From NCBI RefSeq assembly GCF_041734735.1, contig NC_134887.1, positions 30,840,788 through 30,904,787 on the forward strand: DNA of 64,000 bases, read 5' to 3'. The position numbers and the translations under genes are program-made. Shown here piece by piece: positions 44,375 through 55,444 of the stretch (positions are counted from its first letter, which is position 1; each line of letters starts with the position of its first letter). Source of the DNA: Babylonia areolata (Eukaryota; Mollusca; Gastropoda; Neogastropoda; Buccinidae). A model generated the notes under the pieces. The model was not told the origin of the DNA. It made no database searches and saw only the letters and a list, made by a program, of their open reading frames with translations.

Positions 44375-45600
44375 ATCAAGGCAATATTGTGCCACACATC
44401 AAGGCAATATAGTACTACACATCAAGGCAATATTGTGCCATACATCAAGGCAATATTGTGCCAAACGTCAAGGCAATATTGTACCATACATCAAGACCAT
44501 ATTGTGCCACACGTCAAGGCAATATTGCACCATACATCAAGGCAATATTGTGCCACACGTCAAGGCAATATTGCGCCATACATCAAGGCAATATTGTGCC
44601 ACACATCAAGGCAATATTGCACCATACATCAAGGCGATATTGTGCCACACGTCAAGGCAATATAGCACTACACATCAAGGCAATATTGTGCCACACATCA
44701 AGGCAATATTGCACTACACATCAAGGCAATATTGTGCCATACATCAAGGCAATATTGCACCACACATCTAGGTAATATTGCACTACACAATCAGGGCAAT
44801 ATTGTTTCACATCAAGGCAATATTGGACCACACATCAAGGCGATATTGGACCACACATCAAGGCAATATTGTGCCACACATCAAGGAAATATTGCACAAC
44901 ACATCAAGGCAACATTGTGTCACACATCAAGGCAATATTGGGCCACACATCAAGGAAATATTGCACAACGCATCAAGGCAATATTGTGTCACACATCAAG
45001 GAAATATTGCACAACACATCAAGGCAATATTGTGTCACATCAAGGCAGTATTGGGTCACACATCGCAATATTGGGCCACACATCAAGGCAATATTGCGCC
45101 ACACATCAAGGCAATATTGGGCCACAAGGCAATATTGGGCCACACATCAAGGAAATATTGCAGCACAAAAATCAAGGCAATATTGTGCCACACGTCAAGG
45201 CAACATTGGGCCACACGTCAAGGCAATATTGGGCCATACATCAAGGCAATATTCGGTCACACAATCAAGGCAATATTTTGTCACATCAAGGCAATATTGC
45301 ACCACACATCAAGGCAATATTCGGTCACATCGCGGCAGTATTGGGCTACACATCAAGGCAATATTGCGCCACACATCAAGGCAGTATTAGGCTACACATC
45401 AAGGCAATATTGTGCCACACGTCAAGGCAGTATTGGGCTACACATCAAGGCAATTTTGTGTCACATGTCAAGGCAATATTGCACTACGCGTCAAGGCAAT
45501 ATTGTGTCACACATCAAGGCAGTATTGGGCTACGCATCAAGGCAATATTGTGCCACACATCAAGGCAATATTGTGCCACATGTCAAGGCAACATTGGGCC
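44375..45600 (+). repeat. 23-base satellite array, about 50 copies
   Basis: Unit CATCAAGGCAATATTGTGCC plus ACA, with variants (GGGCCACA, GCACTACA, GTCAAGG). Because 23 is not a multiple of three and the unit has no stop in any plus frame, all three plus frames stay open for long stretches. These are not genes. Confidence 0.95.
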
Positions 45601-45726
45601 ATTTGACATGGTGTCCGCAGACAGACAGACAACACACTGATTTATTGGCCAGGCCTTTCCTGGAATGTGCTTGCTAAAACGTGAGTAATTCCATCCACTG
45701 ATCCAGTTCCAACTTTGGCAGCACAC

Positions 45727-45873
45727 TGTAGAGTACACATACACTCGAAGTCTCTTTGTTTAGATGTTCTTAGTATTCATTTCAACATAGTGGAGTGTCA
45801 TGCTGTCTGCCCGAATTACGACCGGCTGCTTCCGGTTCATCATGTGACCTCTAATTCTTAGTTAAAGGGAACT
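45727..45873 (-). repeat. LTR of the Gypsy-type fossil (left copy)
   Basis: Near-identical to 47384-47530, in the same orientation; it is the 3' LTR relative to the minus-strand reading direction. Confidence 0.85.
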
Positions 45874-47350
45874 CTTTCTCCACTTGGCTCCTGAGATGGA
45901 ACGGTACTCGCGAGTGTTTTCTAGCAACAGGGGGTACACTTTTGTCTACATGTATTGTCACTTCAACGTTTTTGAGGTTGCCTATGCCTTCAGTGATACC
46001 AGGATACTTGCTCAGAATGTCTTTCTGGATGAAGTTCACGTCAATTTGCAGGATCCCAAGCTCTTCTGACGTCTGTCGTCCTAGCAACGGCGGTTGAGAG
46101 CCCGGAATAACTAAGAACTCAGCTGTGACTGGTTGCTTTCCTGCGACTTGGATTTCTGCTTTCACCATTTTCTTGGCTGTTATCGGTGGTGATCCATAGG
46201 GGTATAGTGTACGCTTGTATTCCTCGAATTCGGCACCTCGTTGCTTCAGTTTGGCAGCTGCTGTAGAGTTGAGAATGTTGACCGACGCGCCACTGTCCAC
46301 GATCATGTTAATGGGTTCATCCTCAATCAGTACTGTTACCTCATTGGGGGTTGGCTCAACTGCGAAGACGTATTCATCCGAGTCCGATGATGGTTGTTGT
46401 TCCGAGTACAATGACTGTTGTTGTTCCTCCACAAAGTGAAGTCGACCACGGTTTTTCCTTCCAGCTCGTCCTCTGTTTTGTCGCTGACCTCGTTGGCCTT
46501 CAGTTGTTTCTCGTTTTGGTTTGCGGCATTGGGCAGCAAAATGGCCTTTCAAATTGCAATTCCAGCAAGTCACGTTTTGTGAACATCTACACTCAGAAGA
46601 TTTATGTCCTGCACGTCCGCATCGGCCACACTTGATACTTGAGTGGGTACTCACACTGCTACTAGCGTTACTGTTTGCACCTCTACTACCTCTGTATTTG
46701 CTACTGTCAGTGTTTCTGTCAACTCTGCCTCTGCCACTACTTTGTCTGACTGCAAACACGTTTTCTCTTTCACCTGCTATCAACTGGGACTGTTGTTCTG
46801 ACAGTTCTTTGGAAGCGGCTAAGGACAGACATTTTTCCAGTGTCAAGTCTTTTTCTGCTAGTAGTCTAGTACGGAGTTTGTCAGAAGCACACTTGTCTAT
46901 CACTTGGTCACGTATGAAGTCGGCTGTGCCATCGCCAAAGTCACAGTCCTTGGCTAGTTGACGAAGTCGGGTAACATACTGTGCTACACTTTCATTGTCA
47001 CTCTGCTTTGCTTGACGAAACATGTGACGGAGGTACGGGAGATTCTTTGCCGGTTTGAAATAGTTCGTCAGTGCTTCTGCTGCCTGTTCATACTCTGGCG
47101 GTTGTGGGTCGAACGTGAAAAATATTTCTTGGGTTTCTGTACCTGCACAGTGAAGCAAAAGTTGTCTCTTCTGTCTTCCGTCAGTGCATCCTGAAGCGTC
47201 AGCAAAAAGTTCGAAGCTTCTAAGCCATCTTTCCCAACGCTGAAACACGCTAGCAACATCACCATGTGGGTCGAACGGAGACACGGACGGCACGGAGATG
47301 TTTGCAACAGTTCTGACTGCTGCTGCTGCATTTTGTTCGTTTTCTCCCAT
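45851..47350 (-). CDS. gag-protease part of the LTR fossil
   Basis: Its N-terminal part is gag-like (WERWLRSFELFADASG, then a region with YVTRLRQLAKDC). Two zinc knuckles follow (CGRCGRAGHKSSEC and CWNCNLKGHFAAQC), then a basic linker and the aspartic protease motif IVDSGASVNIL with LLGR downstream. This order is that of Ty3/Gypsy-type retrotransposons of the animal 'K02A2.6-like' group. It is a mobile-element relic, not a host gene. Confidence 0.85.
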   Translation of the reverse strand: MGENEQNAAAAVRTVANISVPSVSPFDPHGDVASVFQRWERWLRSFELFADASGCTDGRQKRQLLLHCAGTETQEIFFTFDPQPPEYEQAAEALTNYFKPAKNLPYLRHMFRQAKQSDNESVAQYVTRLRQLAKDCDFGDGTADFIRDQVIDKCASDKLRTRLLAEKDLTLEKCLSLAASKELSEQQSQLIAGERENVFAVRQSSGRGRVDRNTDSSKYRGSRGANSNASSSVSTHSSIKCGRCGRAGHKSSECRCSQNVTCWNCNLKGHFAAQCRKPKRETTEGQRGQRQNRGRAGRKNRGRLHFVEEQQQSLYSEQQPSSDSDEYVFAVEPTPNEVTVLIEDEPINMIVDSGASVNILNSTAAAKLKQRGAEFEEYKRTLYPYGSPPITAKKMVKAEIQVAGKQPVTAEFLVIPGSQPPLLGRQTSEELGILQIDVNFIQKDILSKYPGITEGIGNLKNVEVTIHVDKSVPPVARKHSRVPFHLRSQVEKEFPLTKN

Positions 47351-47383
47351 TGCGCGGTGTTCGGTTACTCACTCGTCGCCAAA

Positions 47384-47534
47384 TGTAGAGTACACATACA
47401 CTCGAAGTCTCTTTGTTTAGATGTTCTTAGTATTTATTTCAACATAGTGGAGTGTCATGCTGTCTGCCCGAATTACGACCGGCTGCTTCCGGTTCATCAC
47501 GTGACCTCTAATTCTTAGTTAAAGGGAACTAACA
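47384..47534 (-). repeat. LTR of the Gypsy-type fossil (right copy)
   Basis: This is the 5' LTR relative to the minus-strand reading direction. It runs TGTTAGTTCCC...CTCTACA on the minus strand, with the usual TG...CA ends. It is followed inward by TTTGGCGACG, a likely primer-binding region. Confidence 0.8.
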
Positions 47535-49170
47535 ATAATGGACATAATTCAATATGAGAACATTACACACACCTTGATTGAAAATTCCTGTTTCAGTCTT
47601 CAGCCGTGTGCAGACTGTGTATAGAATATCTACTTGTTTGCCGCCAAGCAGAATACTGTCCAGTGGAGACTGATTTTCCTCAAAAGCGGTGAACAGTGAT
47701 CAGGTTCTGAAGACCCTGGCATTGTGGACAGACCCAGGCAAACTTGCCAGCCCCTTGATAAATCTCAAGTCTGCATCACTTCGCAGACATCATCTCAAGT
47801 CTGCATCACAACACATCAGGATTGAAACACTAAGATTTCTGCAGCTAACATAAGTGGAGTTATTCACACCACAGCCACATTGATAAATTTCCAGATCACA
47901 GATGACCTTGCAAAGAAACAAAACATTATAATTTTTTTTACAGTAAAATGTGTGTAGTAGTGCAAGAAAAGTAATTCACAAATTATTTATACAAAAATTT
48001 ACAGACCTTTTTATTTGATTAGATAAGAGTGAATGATGGATTAAGATTATACAAATTAAAAGAAATTTTAACCCCCAAAATGAAAAAAATATTAATCTTG
48101 TTTTTAGAAAGCACATTTTGCATACAGCCACAGTGGTTAAAAACAAAACAAGAGTACTAAAGCTTCATCATTTAAATATTTTATTAAAACTTCAATCAGT
48201 GTTAAATCATTTCTTTGGAAAACAAATTTAACATTATATATATTCTTTCTTGCAAATTGAAATCTTGTAGATTTCAGTGATTGCATCTACTGATTCATGG
48301 TTGCACATGAAGGCACTGACAACAGCCGTACAAGACACTGATGTTCTCCCATGCCCCACCTGGCCTCTCTTGAGCCCACCATCTCAGTTTCCAGCATTCA
48401 GCCTTCCCCAGAAGCGGTCATTCCTCATCATCAGCTGAGGGTCTGTCTCAAAGGTGTGTCTGTCCCAGTTGCTTTATTTGGTGGAGGTACAGTTTTTGTT
48501 GTTGTTTTACAATTAAAAAAAAAAAATAAAAATAATGATATATTTGTACTCAAACCAAAAACATTGTATCATAACCTCAAATACACTGAAACATATCAAT
48601 CACAATCATAAGTTTTGTATATCAGTGTATATTATTTTCATTTACATGAATACCAGGAACATTTCGGAATGGAAAAAAGAAGTAAATAGGTACTGGAGGT
48701 TTAGTAACCTGGGTTTAGCACAAAGATTGTGCCCTGATGAAGGTATTCTGATGCCTGAAGTTGCCAGTTCTCTCAGCCTTGATGGAAAGACGAAGGGGCT
48801 GTACTACTTCCGCATGCAGTATAAAACCATTACTGGCCATTTCTGCTGGTGCACTTGAGTTGGACATTCGCATGTTATTCTTTCTTGGAGGCAGTGGGGA
48901 GATACCGCTTCTTGTGCAGCATCTCTTGCCCATACATCTCCCTCAAGTTTCAGTTTCAGTTTCTCAAACTCAAATGACCACCCGTCCGCCGCCACTGTCT
49001 TGCCATGGTTCCCATGGGGCATTCTTTGTTGGCCATGGTATGATTCAGCACATAAAACTGGGCATTTCACTGTTTGGCAAAGCCGACAGCAGGCTTGATA
49101 AAGGCGTCATAGTACTGAGTTATCTCTCTGCGCCCATATCCCAACCTCAGAAATATTGTGATGTGTCTTT

Positions 49171-49302
49171 TGCATTCAAGGCCTGACTAGGCGCGTTGGG
49201 TTACGCTGCTGGTCAGGCATCTGCTTGGCAGATGTGGTGTAGTGCATATGGATTTGTCCGAACGCAGTCGGTGACGCCTCCTTGAGCTACTGAAAACTGA
49301 AA
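49171..49302 (+). mobile_element. SINE type C 3' part
   Basis: GGCCTGACTAGGCGCGTTGG to CTCCTTGAGCTACTGAAAACT. It meets a reverse type C copy tail-to-tail. Confidence 0.8.
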
Positions 49303-49690
49303 TAAGGAGGCGTCACTGCATTTGGACAAATCCATATGTGCTACACCCATTTCTGCTAGGCAGATGCCTGACCAGCAGCATTACCCAACACACTTAGTCA
49401 GGCTTTCAGTGCATGCGTATGTATTTGTGTGCCTATCGGAGTGGATTTCTGCTGCAGAACTTTGCCAGAGGACAACACTCTCGCTGCCACGGGTTCTTTT
49501 TCAGTGCGCCAAGTGCATGCTGCACACAGGACCTCAGTGTACCGTCTCATTCCAAATGACTAAGACACTCAGTTTGATTTTCCAATCAAACTTGGGAGAA
49601 GGAAGAAGAGCGGGATTCAAAACCAGACCCTCACTGGGGACTCTGTATTGGCAGATGAGCATCTTAACCATTGTGCCACCCTCATCCTCC
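49303..49690 (-). mobile_element. tRNA-headed SINE, type C
   Basis: Complete reverse copy, from AAGGAGGCGTCACTGCATTT to CTTAACCATTGTGCCACCCTC. Confidence 0.85.
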
Positions 49691-49869
49691 TTTCAAGACG
49701 GTGACAAAGTGAAGGGTGGGCAGGATCTGCATGACCCGCTGTTTGGGTGACCTGAAGGCCTGAAGTGTCCAAGGGGGGCAGTGGGCAGCCTGCAGCTTCA
49801 TGCTTCACCCCAGCATCACAGTGGACGACCAGCCACGGCCCATCACACTGAAACAACCCTTGCTCAGTC

Positions 49870-50695
49870 CTGAAAAGGCCTCTTTGCCCTCGGTTGGGTT
49901 CTGACAATTACGAACATCATGATTGAACTGCTACCTCAAATTACTTTCCGAACCTAAGCAGCATGGTTTGATTTCATCACCATGTTCCCACAGGACATCC
50001 ACCCTGCCTGTGGGGTCCATGATGACAGCTCTCTGACTGGAGCTGTTGTCGCTCTGCTTCTGTGTGTGTGAAAGGCTCTGTTCACATCTGCTGCTCAGGT
50101 GGGGACCTCTTGCTGAAAACGCCTTTAACGAATCTGCAAACAAGGAGATGCTTCTCCTGTTGGCACTGGTTTGTGTGTCTCTGAAGTGGTAGATTAATCA
50201 AGAGAGCAGAACAGTGCTCATAAAGGGTCTACCTTGACAGCTACCAGATACTGCTTGTCTCTACAGAAACGGTGACTGGTTGGCAAAGAACTGCTGCCAC
50301 TGACGCCACACAGCTTGGTATTGGTGCTGGGTACTCCTGTGCCAACTGCGTTTGTTTTAGTCACCCTTTCAAATTTATTTTGTGTTCTCTCTGGGTGGTT
50401 TTAAGAAGTGACAGGTGATCAGCCCTGAAATGGCCCTTTGCAGGGGGGGGGAGGGTAGGGTAAGCCCTTCCTGACCATCCGCAGATTGAAACTGGCTCTG
50501 AACTACTACCTCAAAATTACATTTCAAACCTAAGCAGCATGGTTTGATTTCATCACCATGTTCCCACAGGACATCCACCCTGCCTGTAGGGTGCAACATG
50601 ACAGCTGTCTGACTGGAGCTGTTGTTGCTCTGCTTCTGTGTGTGTGTGTGTGTGTGTGAAAGGCTCTGTTCACATCTGGTGAGTTTGTAATCTTC
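49870..50695 (+). repeat. direct duplication of about 220 bases, offset about 560
   Basis: Copies at about 49870-50100 and 50420-50690. Both hold CCTAAGCAGCATGGTTTGAT, TCATCACCATGTTCCCACAG, GACATCCACCCTGCCTGT and AAAGGCTCTGTTCACATCTG. The second copy has a longer (GT)n. Both have the minus-strand frame TGRVDVLWEHGDEIKPCCLG. It may be a duplicated exon or a repeat. Confidence 0.7.
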
Positions 50696-50964
50696 GGCCT
50701 CCCGTCAGCTTGTGATGCTTTCACAGTCATAGCCTCAGCATCCGGTCTTCAGACCAGGTCCTCATCTAGTAGCCACCCTGCCCCATTCATTAACGTATTT
50801 CTCTCATGATGTCTGTATATCTATGTCAATCGTGCCAACATGATTAAAAAAAAATAAAAAAAAAAATTAGCCCTATCTTCTGTGGTTGTGTGTCTGAGTG
50901 CGCATGCGTGCTTGTTCATGTCGACACTGATGTTGCGCAATGGAATTGGTGGTGAGATGTTTCA

Positions 50965-50987
50965 TATGTGTGTGTGTGTCACACACA

Positions 50988-51033
<46 letters not shown>
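50965..51033. repeat. (GT)n with an inverted (AC)n core
   Basis: GTGTGTGTGTCACACACACA is followed by CGTGTGTGTG...; this arm can fold into a hairpin. Confidence 0.9.
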
Positions 51034-51034
<1 letters not shown>

Positions 51035-52021
51035 TGCCTTGGTTGATATATTATTATCATACTGACATTTTTATCATCATTCATGTGCTGCGTCAATTCA
51101 AGTGAATGAAATGAACCAAACTTGCAGCCGAGTATCACTGTGTTTGTACTTCATGTGTTTGAGTGTTTGTTCTTCCCTTTGACCTTTTCACTTGCAGGGA
51201 TATCAGAATCAGTGACCTTGGAAAGGGCTCTGTGTGTGTGGGGGGGTGGGTGGGGGGGGGGGGGGTGCATTCTGTGTGTGGACAGGAATGTAATGGTATG
51301 TTACATCTCCAGAGGAATTGAGCAAAACAACACATGCACATTCACACACACACACACTCAGACACACACACACACACACACACAATCAAGCTCCAAACAG
51401 CATTTCCAATCTAGTTTATTGCCCATGATGCAAATCATGTCAGAAATACTTGCCTACACACATGGTTAGATGGTGAAATTCTCTGTGAAAATCATTTAAT
51501 ATTACTCTAGAAGCTTCAAGCAATTAAGGCTGAAAATAATATTCAGACATACATAGGTTCACAGGTCTCATTTGACTCTCTTAAGAGAGAGAGGACCTCG
51601 TCTTAAATCAAGAATATGCATTCTAACATGGTGAATTTGTATATACACTCCACGAAGAGGAGCAAACGGTACAGTACATGACACCAACCGTCAGAACATC
51701 ATATCAAGAACAAAAAAAACAACAACAAAAAACTGGGAGGAGTTCACTGAGTGAGGTGACTGTGATTTCTTCGTGTGTCAACTTTAAAGAAAATTGGTGC
51801 TGCGCCTGTTTGTGTTTCTCTTCTATTCTGGAATGAAGTGAGTACATTGTTTGCAAAAACTTGACTGACTAAAATCAGAAGACTGACATGTGTGTTGCAA
51901 TTTACATGGTGGGTCGTTTTGAAGTTTCAAAGAAAGGAAAGGGAAGAAAACAAAAGAAAAATGGAGGAGGGAGAAGAGGGAAAGAAGGGAGGAAGAAGAA
52001 ACAAACGAAAACACGAGTGCG

Positions 52022-54291
52022 ATGTCTACAGGTTACAAAAACATGCTTGCTCAGTTTAAACGTAAGCAGCCAGGATCCACTTCTAGCATTGAGGGCGACA
52101 GTCCAGACATGCCTAAACACATCATCAAAAACCTTAGTCTGAAAGAAGAGCATCAGGAGGAGAGAGACATGGAGTCGAGATTCATGGTGTTCATGAGAGA
52201 GATCAGTGAGCGGTTTGACAGTCTGCAGGACAGTCTGGCGTCTAAAGGTGATATTTCCAAAATGAAAACAGACATTCAAACAAAAATTGATGATGTCACT
52301 TATAAATTCACGAACAAAATAGAAGCGTTGGAAGAACGATTCAACGTCGTTGAGAAAGAAAGAAAGACAAACTGTAGGAAGAAGTAGATGTGGTAAAAAA
52401 ACACAAAAAAAACAACGGCGATCTTTTTGATATGCTTAATAAACAAAGCATGCATACTGCAGCTCTTTGAAAGGGAAACAATGACTCAGAGCAGTATGGT
52501 TGTGGATGGAACCTGCTAGTGGACAACATACCAGAATCCAAAGCTGGGGAACCCGAAACAACAAATGCCTTTGTTTTCATTGTTTTTATTTGAACTTGTC
52601 TTATCGTGGATGATATAAATGATTGTCACTCAGTGATGGGTCCTCATAAGCAGTGTATTTTGCTTTATATGAAAGCCTTTGCACAGTTGTACTATGTAAC
52701 CATGCAAACAATAGAATGAGTGGATGCCCTCTAGACTCCATTAGAAAATATAGTTAAGCCATTAATTACTTGATATATTTGCCACAATAATAATATGATA
52801 AAATGGAAGATATTAGCATTGTTTCCACGAACTGTCATGGACTGGGTAACGTTAAAAAGAGAAGAGATGTTTTTCACTTTCTTAGACAAAAGAAACACTC
52901 CATTTATCTCCTTCAAGATACACATATTGACCCAAACATTGAATCTTATGTTAGATCTGAATGGGGTTACACCTGTCACTTTGCATCTCATAATTCACAA
53001 TCCAGAGGTGTTGCTGTTATGTTCAATAACAACTTTGAATTTAAAATCAAGAAGGTGTACAAGGATCCTAATGGAAACTACATACTTATTTCCTTCACAG
53101 CAATAGAAAAGGATTTCTTGATTTAAACATTTATGGCCCAAACAAAGATTCCCCAGAATTTTACGATGAACTGGAAAAAAAATATCACAGAGATTGGATA
53201 CTCAAATTTGATTATTGGAGGCAACTGGAATCTAGTTCTTGACCCACATAAAGATTATTTTAATTATAAACACATAAATAACCCCAAAGCTAGAGACAAT
53301 GTAGAAGATATTCTGATAAACTTAGATATGTATGATGCTTGGCGAGACTTAAACCCTGACAGTACACGTTTTACATGGCGTAGACAATCCCCTTTTCAAC
53401 AGAGCCGTTTGGACTTCTTCCTTATGTCTAAATGTTTGATACAGTATGTACATGGAGCAGACATCCAATATGGCTATAGGACAGACCATTCAATGATAGT
53501 TCTTAAAGTTTCATTTGGTGAAAAAATTAAACGAAGGTCTTTTTGGAAATTCAACAATTCTTTATTGAAAGATATAGATTATGTAAATGAAATCAAAGAA
53601 GAAATCAATCATGTTATTAGAGAATATGCAGTTCCAGTATACAATTATGAAGAATTAAGAAACATTCCAATGTCAGAAATACAGTTTGTAACATCACACC
53701 AATTATTGTTAGATGTTATGTTAATGAAGATTAGATCAAAAACAATCTCATACTCCAAAATGCAAAAAAAATGTAAAACAGAGGGGGAAGAACAACAGTT
53801 AGAAACAGAAATACAGAACTTAGAAAGCTGGAATGTTAGAACATGTCAAGAAAATGATAGATTAGAAGGGAAGAAGTCAGAGCTTGTAGATATTAGAAAA
53901 AAGAAGATGGAAGGAGTACTCCTGCGCTCAAGGGCTAGATGGATAGCCATTACTGTAACAGTTGATGTAATTAATGATATTGCTGTGTTACAACTGGTCT
54001 CTTTATTATTCATATCATCTTAAATCATCATCACCACTGCAGTCAATAATGTGTAAACACTGACTGATTGAATAACTGGACAAGTTTTTTTTTCTTTTGT
54101 TTTGTTTTCTTTTGTTGTTGTTGGATGTTTGTTGTTGCTGCTTTTTATACTTTACTTTTGATTATGTCTTTTTTTTTTTTTTTTTGCTATAGTGAATGCT
54201 ATTGTTCGTTTTATACTGTTTGTTCATACTGTCCTCTGTATTGTATTCATGTTTTTGCAAAATTAAAAAAAAAAGTATACATATAAAAAAA
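52022..54291 (+). mobile_element. L1/Tx1-type LINE remnant with endonuclease, lacking reverse transcriptase
   Basis: A short charged coiled-coil frame at 52022-52387 fits an ORF1 remnant. From 52803 an APE-type endonuclease follows: ISIVSTNCHGLGN, LLQDTHID, RGVAVMFNN, IIGGNWN, FTWRR, SRLDFFLMS and RTDHSMIVL. It is read in more than one frame, with breaks between about 53100 and 53200. The catalytic GGDxN position reads GGNWN. The protein runs to RSRARWI, where RT normally begins soon after, then jumps to a 3' UTR ending TTTTTGCAAAATTAAAAAAAAA near 54265. The RT is therefore deleted internally, and the copy is dead. Confidence 0.85.
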
Positions 54292-54303
54292 GGGAACACT
54301 TAA

Positions 54304-54541
54304 CCCTTTCACCGCCAGTCAATCTGGAGTACTAAATTCCCTTGTGGTGTAAACACAGAAAAGACAGTGGCTAAGAATAGCTGGGGATTCCCCCATGCGA
54401 TGTATAGAAAATATGGCCTATCCTACCACCGAACATCAAGAACAGTAGGTTCATGGGTAACAGACCAATGAATGGTCACCTTTCAATGACATGGGTCCTC
54501 TACCACGCCTGTGCATAAATGCGAGCTTGGTGGTGAAAGGG
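54304..54541. mobile_element. piggyBac-like MITE, copy 1
   Basis: It is 238 bases with terminal inverted repeats CCCTTTCACCGCCA and TGGTGGTGAAAGGG, flanked by TTAA on both sides (54300-54303, 54542-54545). TTAA duplication and CCC-starting ends are typical of piggyBac-type elements. There is no coding capacity. Confidence 0.8.
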
Positions 54542-54754
54542 TTAATAAACATGATTCAGTCACAGAAAATCAATGTACCAAAATCCGGGCATCCATAAGA
54601 AAATACTACTGAAAATGTACGACACAAGATTCAGTCAAAGAAAATGCTATAAAAGATGTAATCAGTTTCACACTATTGGCAAATTCTCTGTATTGTATAC
54701 ATGTTTTTGCAAAATTAAAAAAAAAGTATACATATAAAAAAAGGGAACACTTAA

Positions 54755-54993
54755 CCCTTTCACCGCCAGTCAATCTGGAGTACTAAATTCCCTTGTGGTG
54801 TAAACACAGAAAAGACAGTGGCTAAGAATAGCTGGGGATTCCCCCATGCGATGTATAGAAAATATGGCCTATCCTACCACCGAACATCAAGAGCAGTAGG
54901 TTCATGGATAACAGACCAATGAATGGCCACCTTTCAATGACATGGGTCCTCTTACCACGCCTGTGCATAAATGCGAGCTTGGTGGTGAAAGGG
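54755..54993. mobile_element. piggyBac-like MITE, copy 2
   Basis: Same ends and TTAA flanks (54751-54754, 54994-54997) as copy 1. It is part of the tandem block, so it arose by duplication, not by a separate insertion. Confidence 0.8.
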
Positions 54994-55207
54994 TTAATAA
55001 ACATGATTCAGTCACAGAAAATCAATGTACCAAAATCCGGGCATCCATAAGAAAATACTACTGAAAATGTACGACACAAGATTCAGTCAAAGAAAATGCT
55101 ATAAAAGATGTAATCAGTTTCACACTATTGGCAAATTCTCTGTATTGTATACATGTTTTTGCAAAATTAAAAAAAAAAGTATACATATAAAAAAAGGGAA
55201 CACTTAA

Positions 55208-55444
55208 CCCTTTCACCGCCAGTCAATCTGGAGTACTAAATTCCCTTGTGGTGTAAACACAGAAAAGACAGTGGCTAAGAATAGCTGGGGATTCCCCCCG
55301 TGATGTATAGAAAATATGGCCTGTCCTACCACCAAACATTAAGAGCAGTAGGTTCATGGATAACAGACCAATGAATGGCCACCTTTCAATGACATGGGTC
55401 CTCTACCACGCCTGTGCATAAATGCGAGCTTGGTGGTGAAAGGA
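55208..55444. mobile_element. piggyBac-like MITE, copy 3
   Basis: TTAA at 55204-55207 and 55445-55448; its right end reads GAAAGGA in place of GAAAGGG. It lies in the last, partial tandem unit. Confidence 0.75.

Larger units (their letters stand above)
45727..47534 (-). mobile_element. LTR retroelement fossil, Ty3/Gypsy type, gag-protease only
   Basis: A direct repeat of about 147-151 bases (TGTAGAGTACAC...AAAGGGAACT) bounds the element at 45727-45873 and 47384-47534. The copies differ at about two positions, so the insertion is young. The interior, on the minus strand, holds a gag-protease frame with two CCHC zinc knuckles and an aspartic protease signature. Reverse transcriptase, RNase H and integrase are not seen between the repeats, so the element is broken, with roughly one large loss. 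No clear target-site duplication was recognised. Confidence 0.85.
47535..52021. other. gene-poor stretch between the LTR fossil and the LINE
   Basis: Apart from the SINE pair and the duplicated block there are weak coding-like pieces on the minus strand, but none with firm splice sites. A (G)n run (51240-51266) and several (GT)n/(CA)n runs are present. Confidence 0.5.

Noticed and set aside
44202-45677. Plus-strand ORFs of 125-302 codons with HIKAILCHTSRQY-type repeats
   Set aside because: Product of the stop-free 23-base satellite; all three frames are equally open.
47560-47690. Minus-strand coding-like stretch (SPLDSILLGGKQVDILYTVC)
   Set aside because: It has a possible donor, but a TGA lies in frame just after the only likely acceptor, and no family was recognised.
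48735-48860. Plus-strand stretch (LMPEVASSLSLDGKTKGLYY)
   Set aside because: No splice signals or family match; it is close to SINE sequence.
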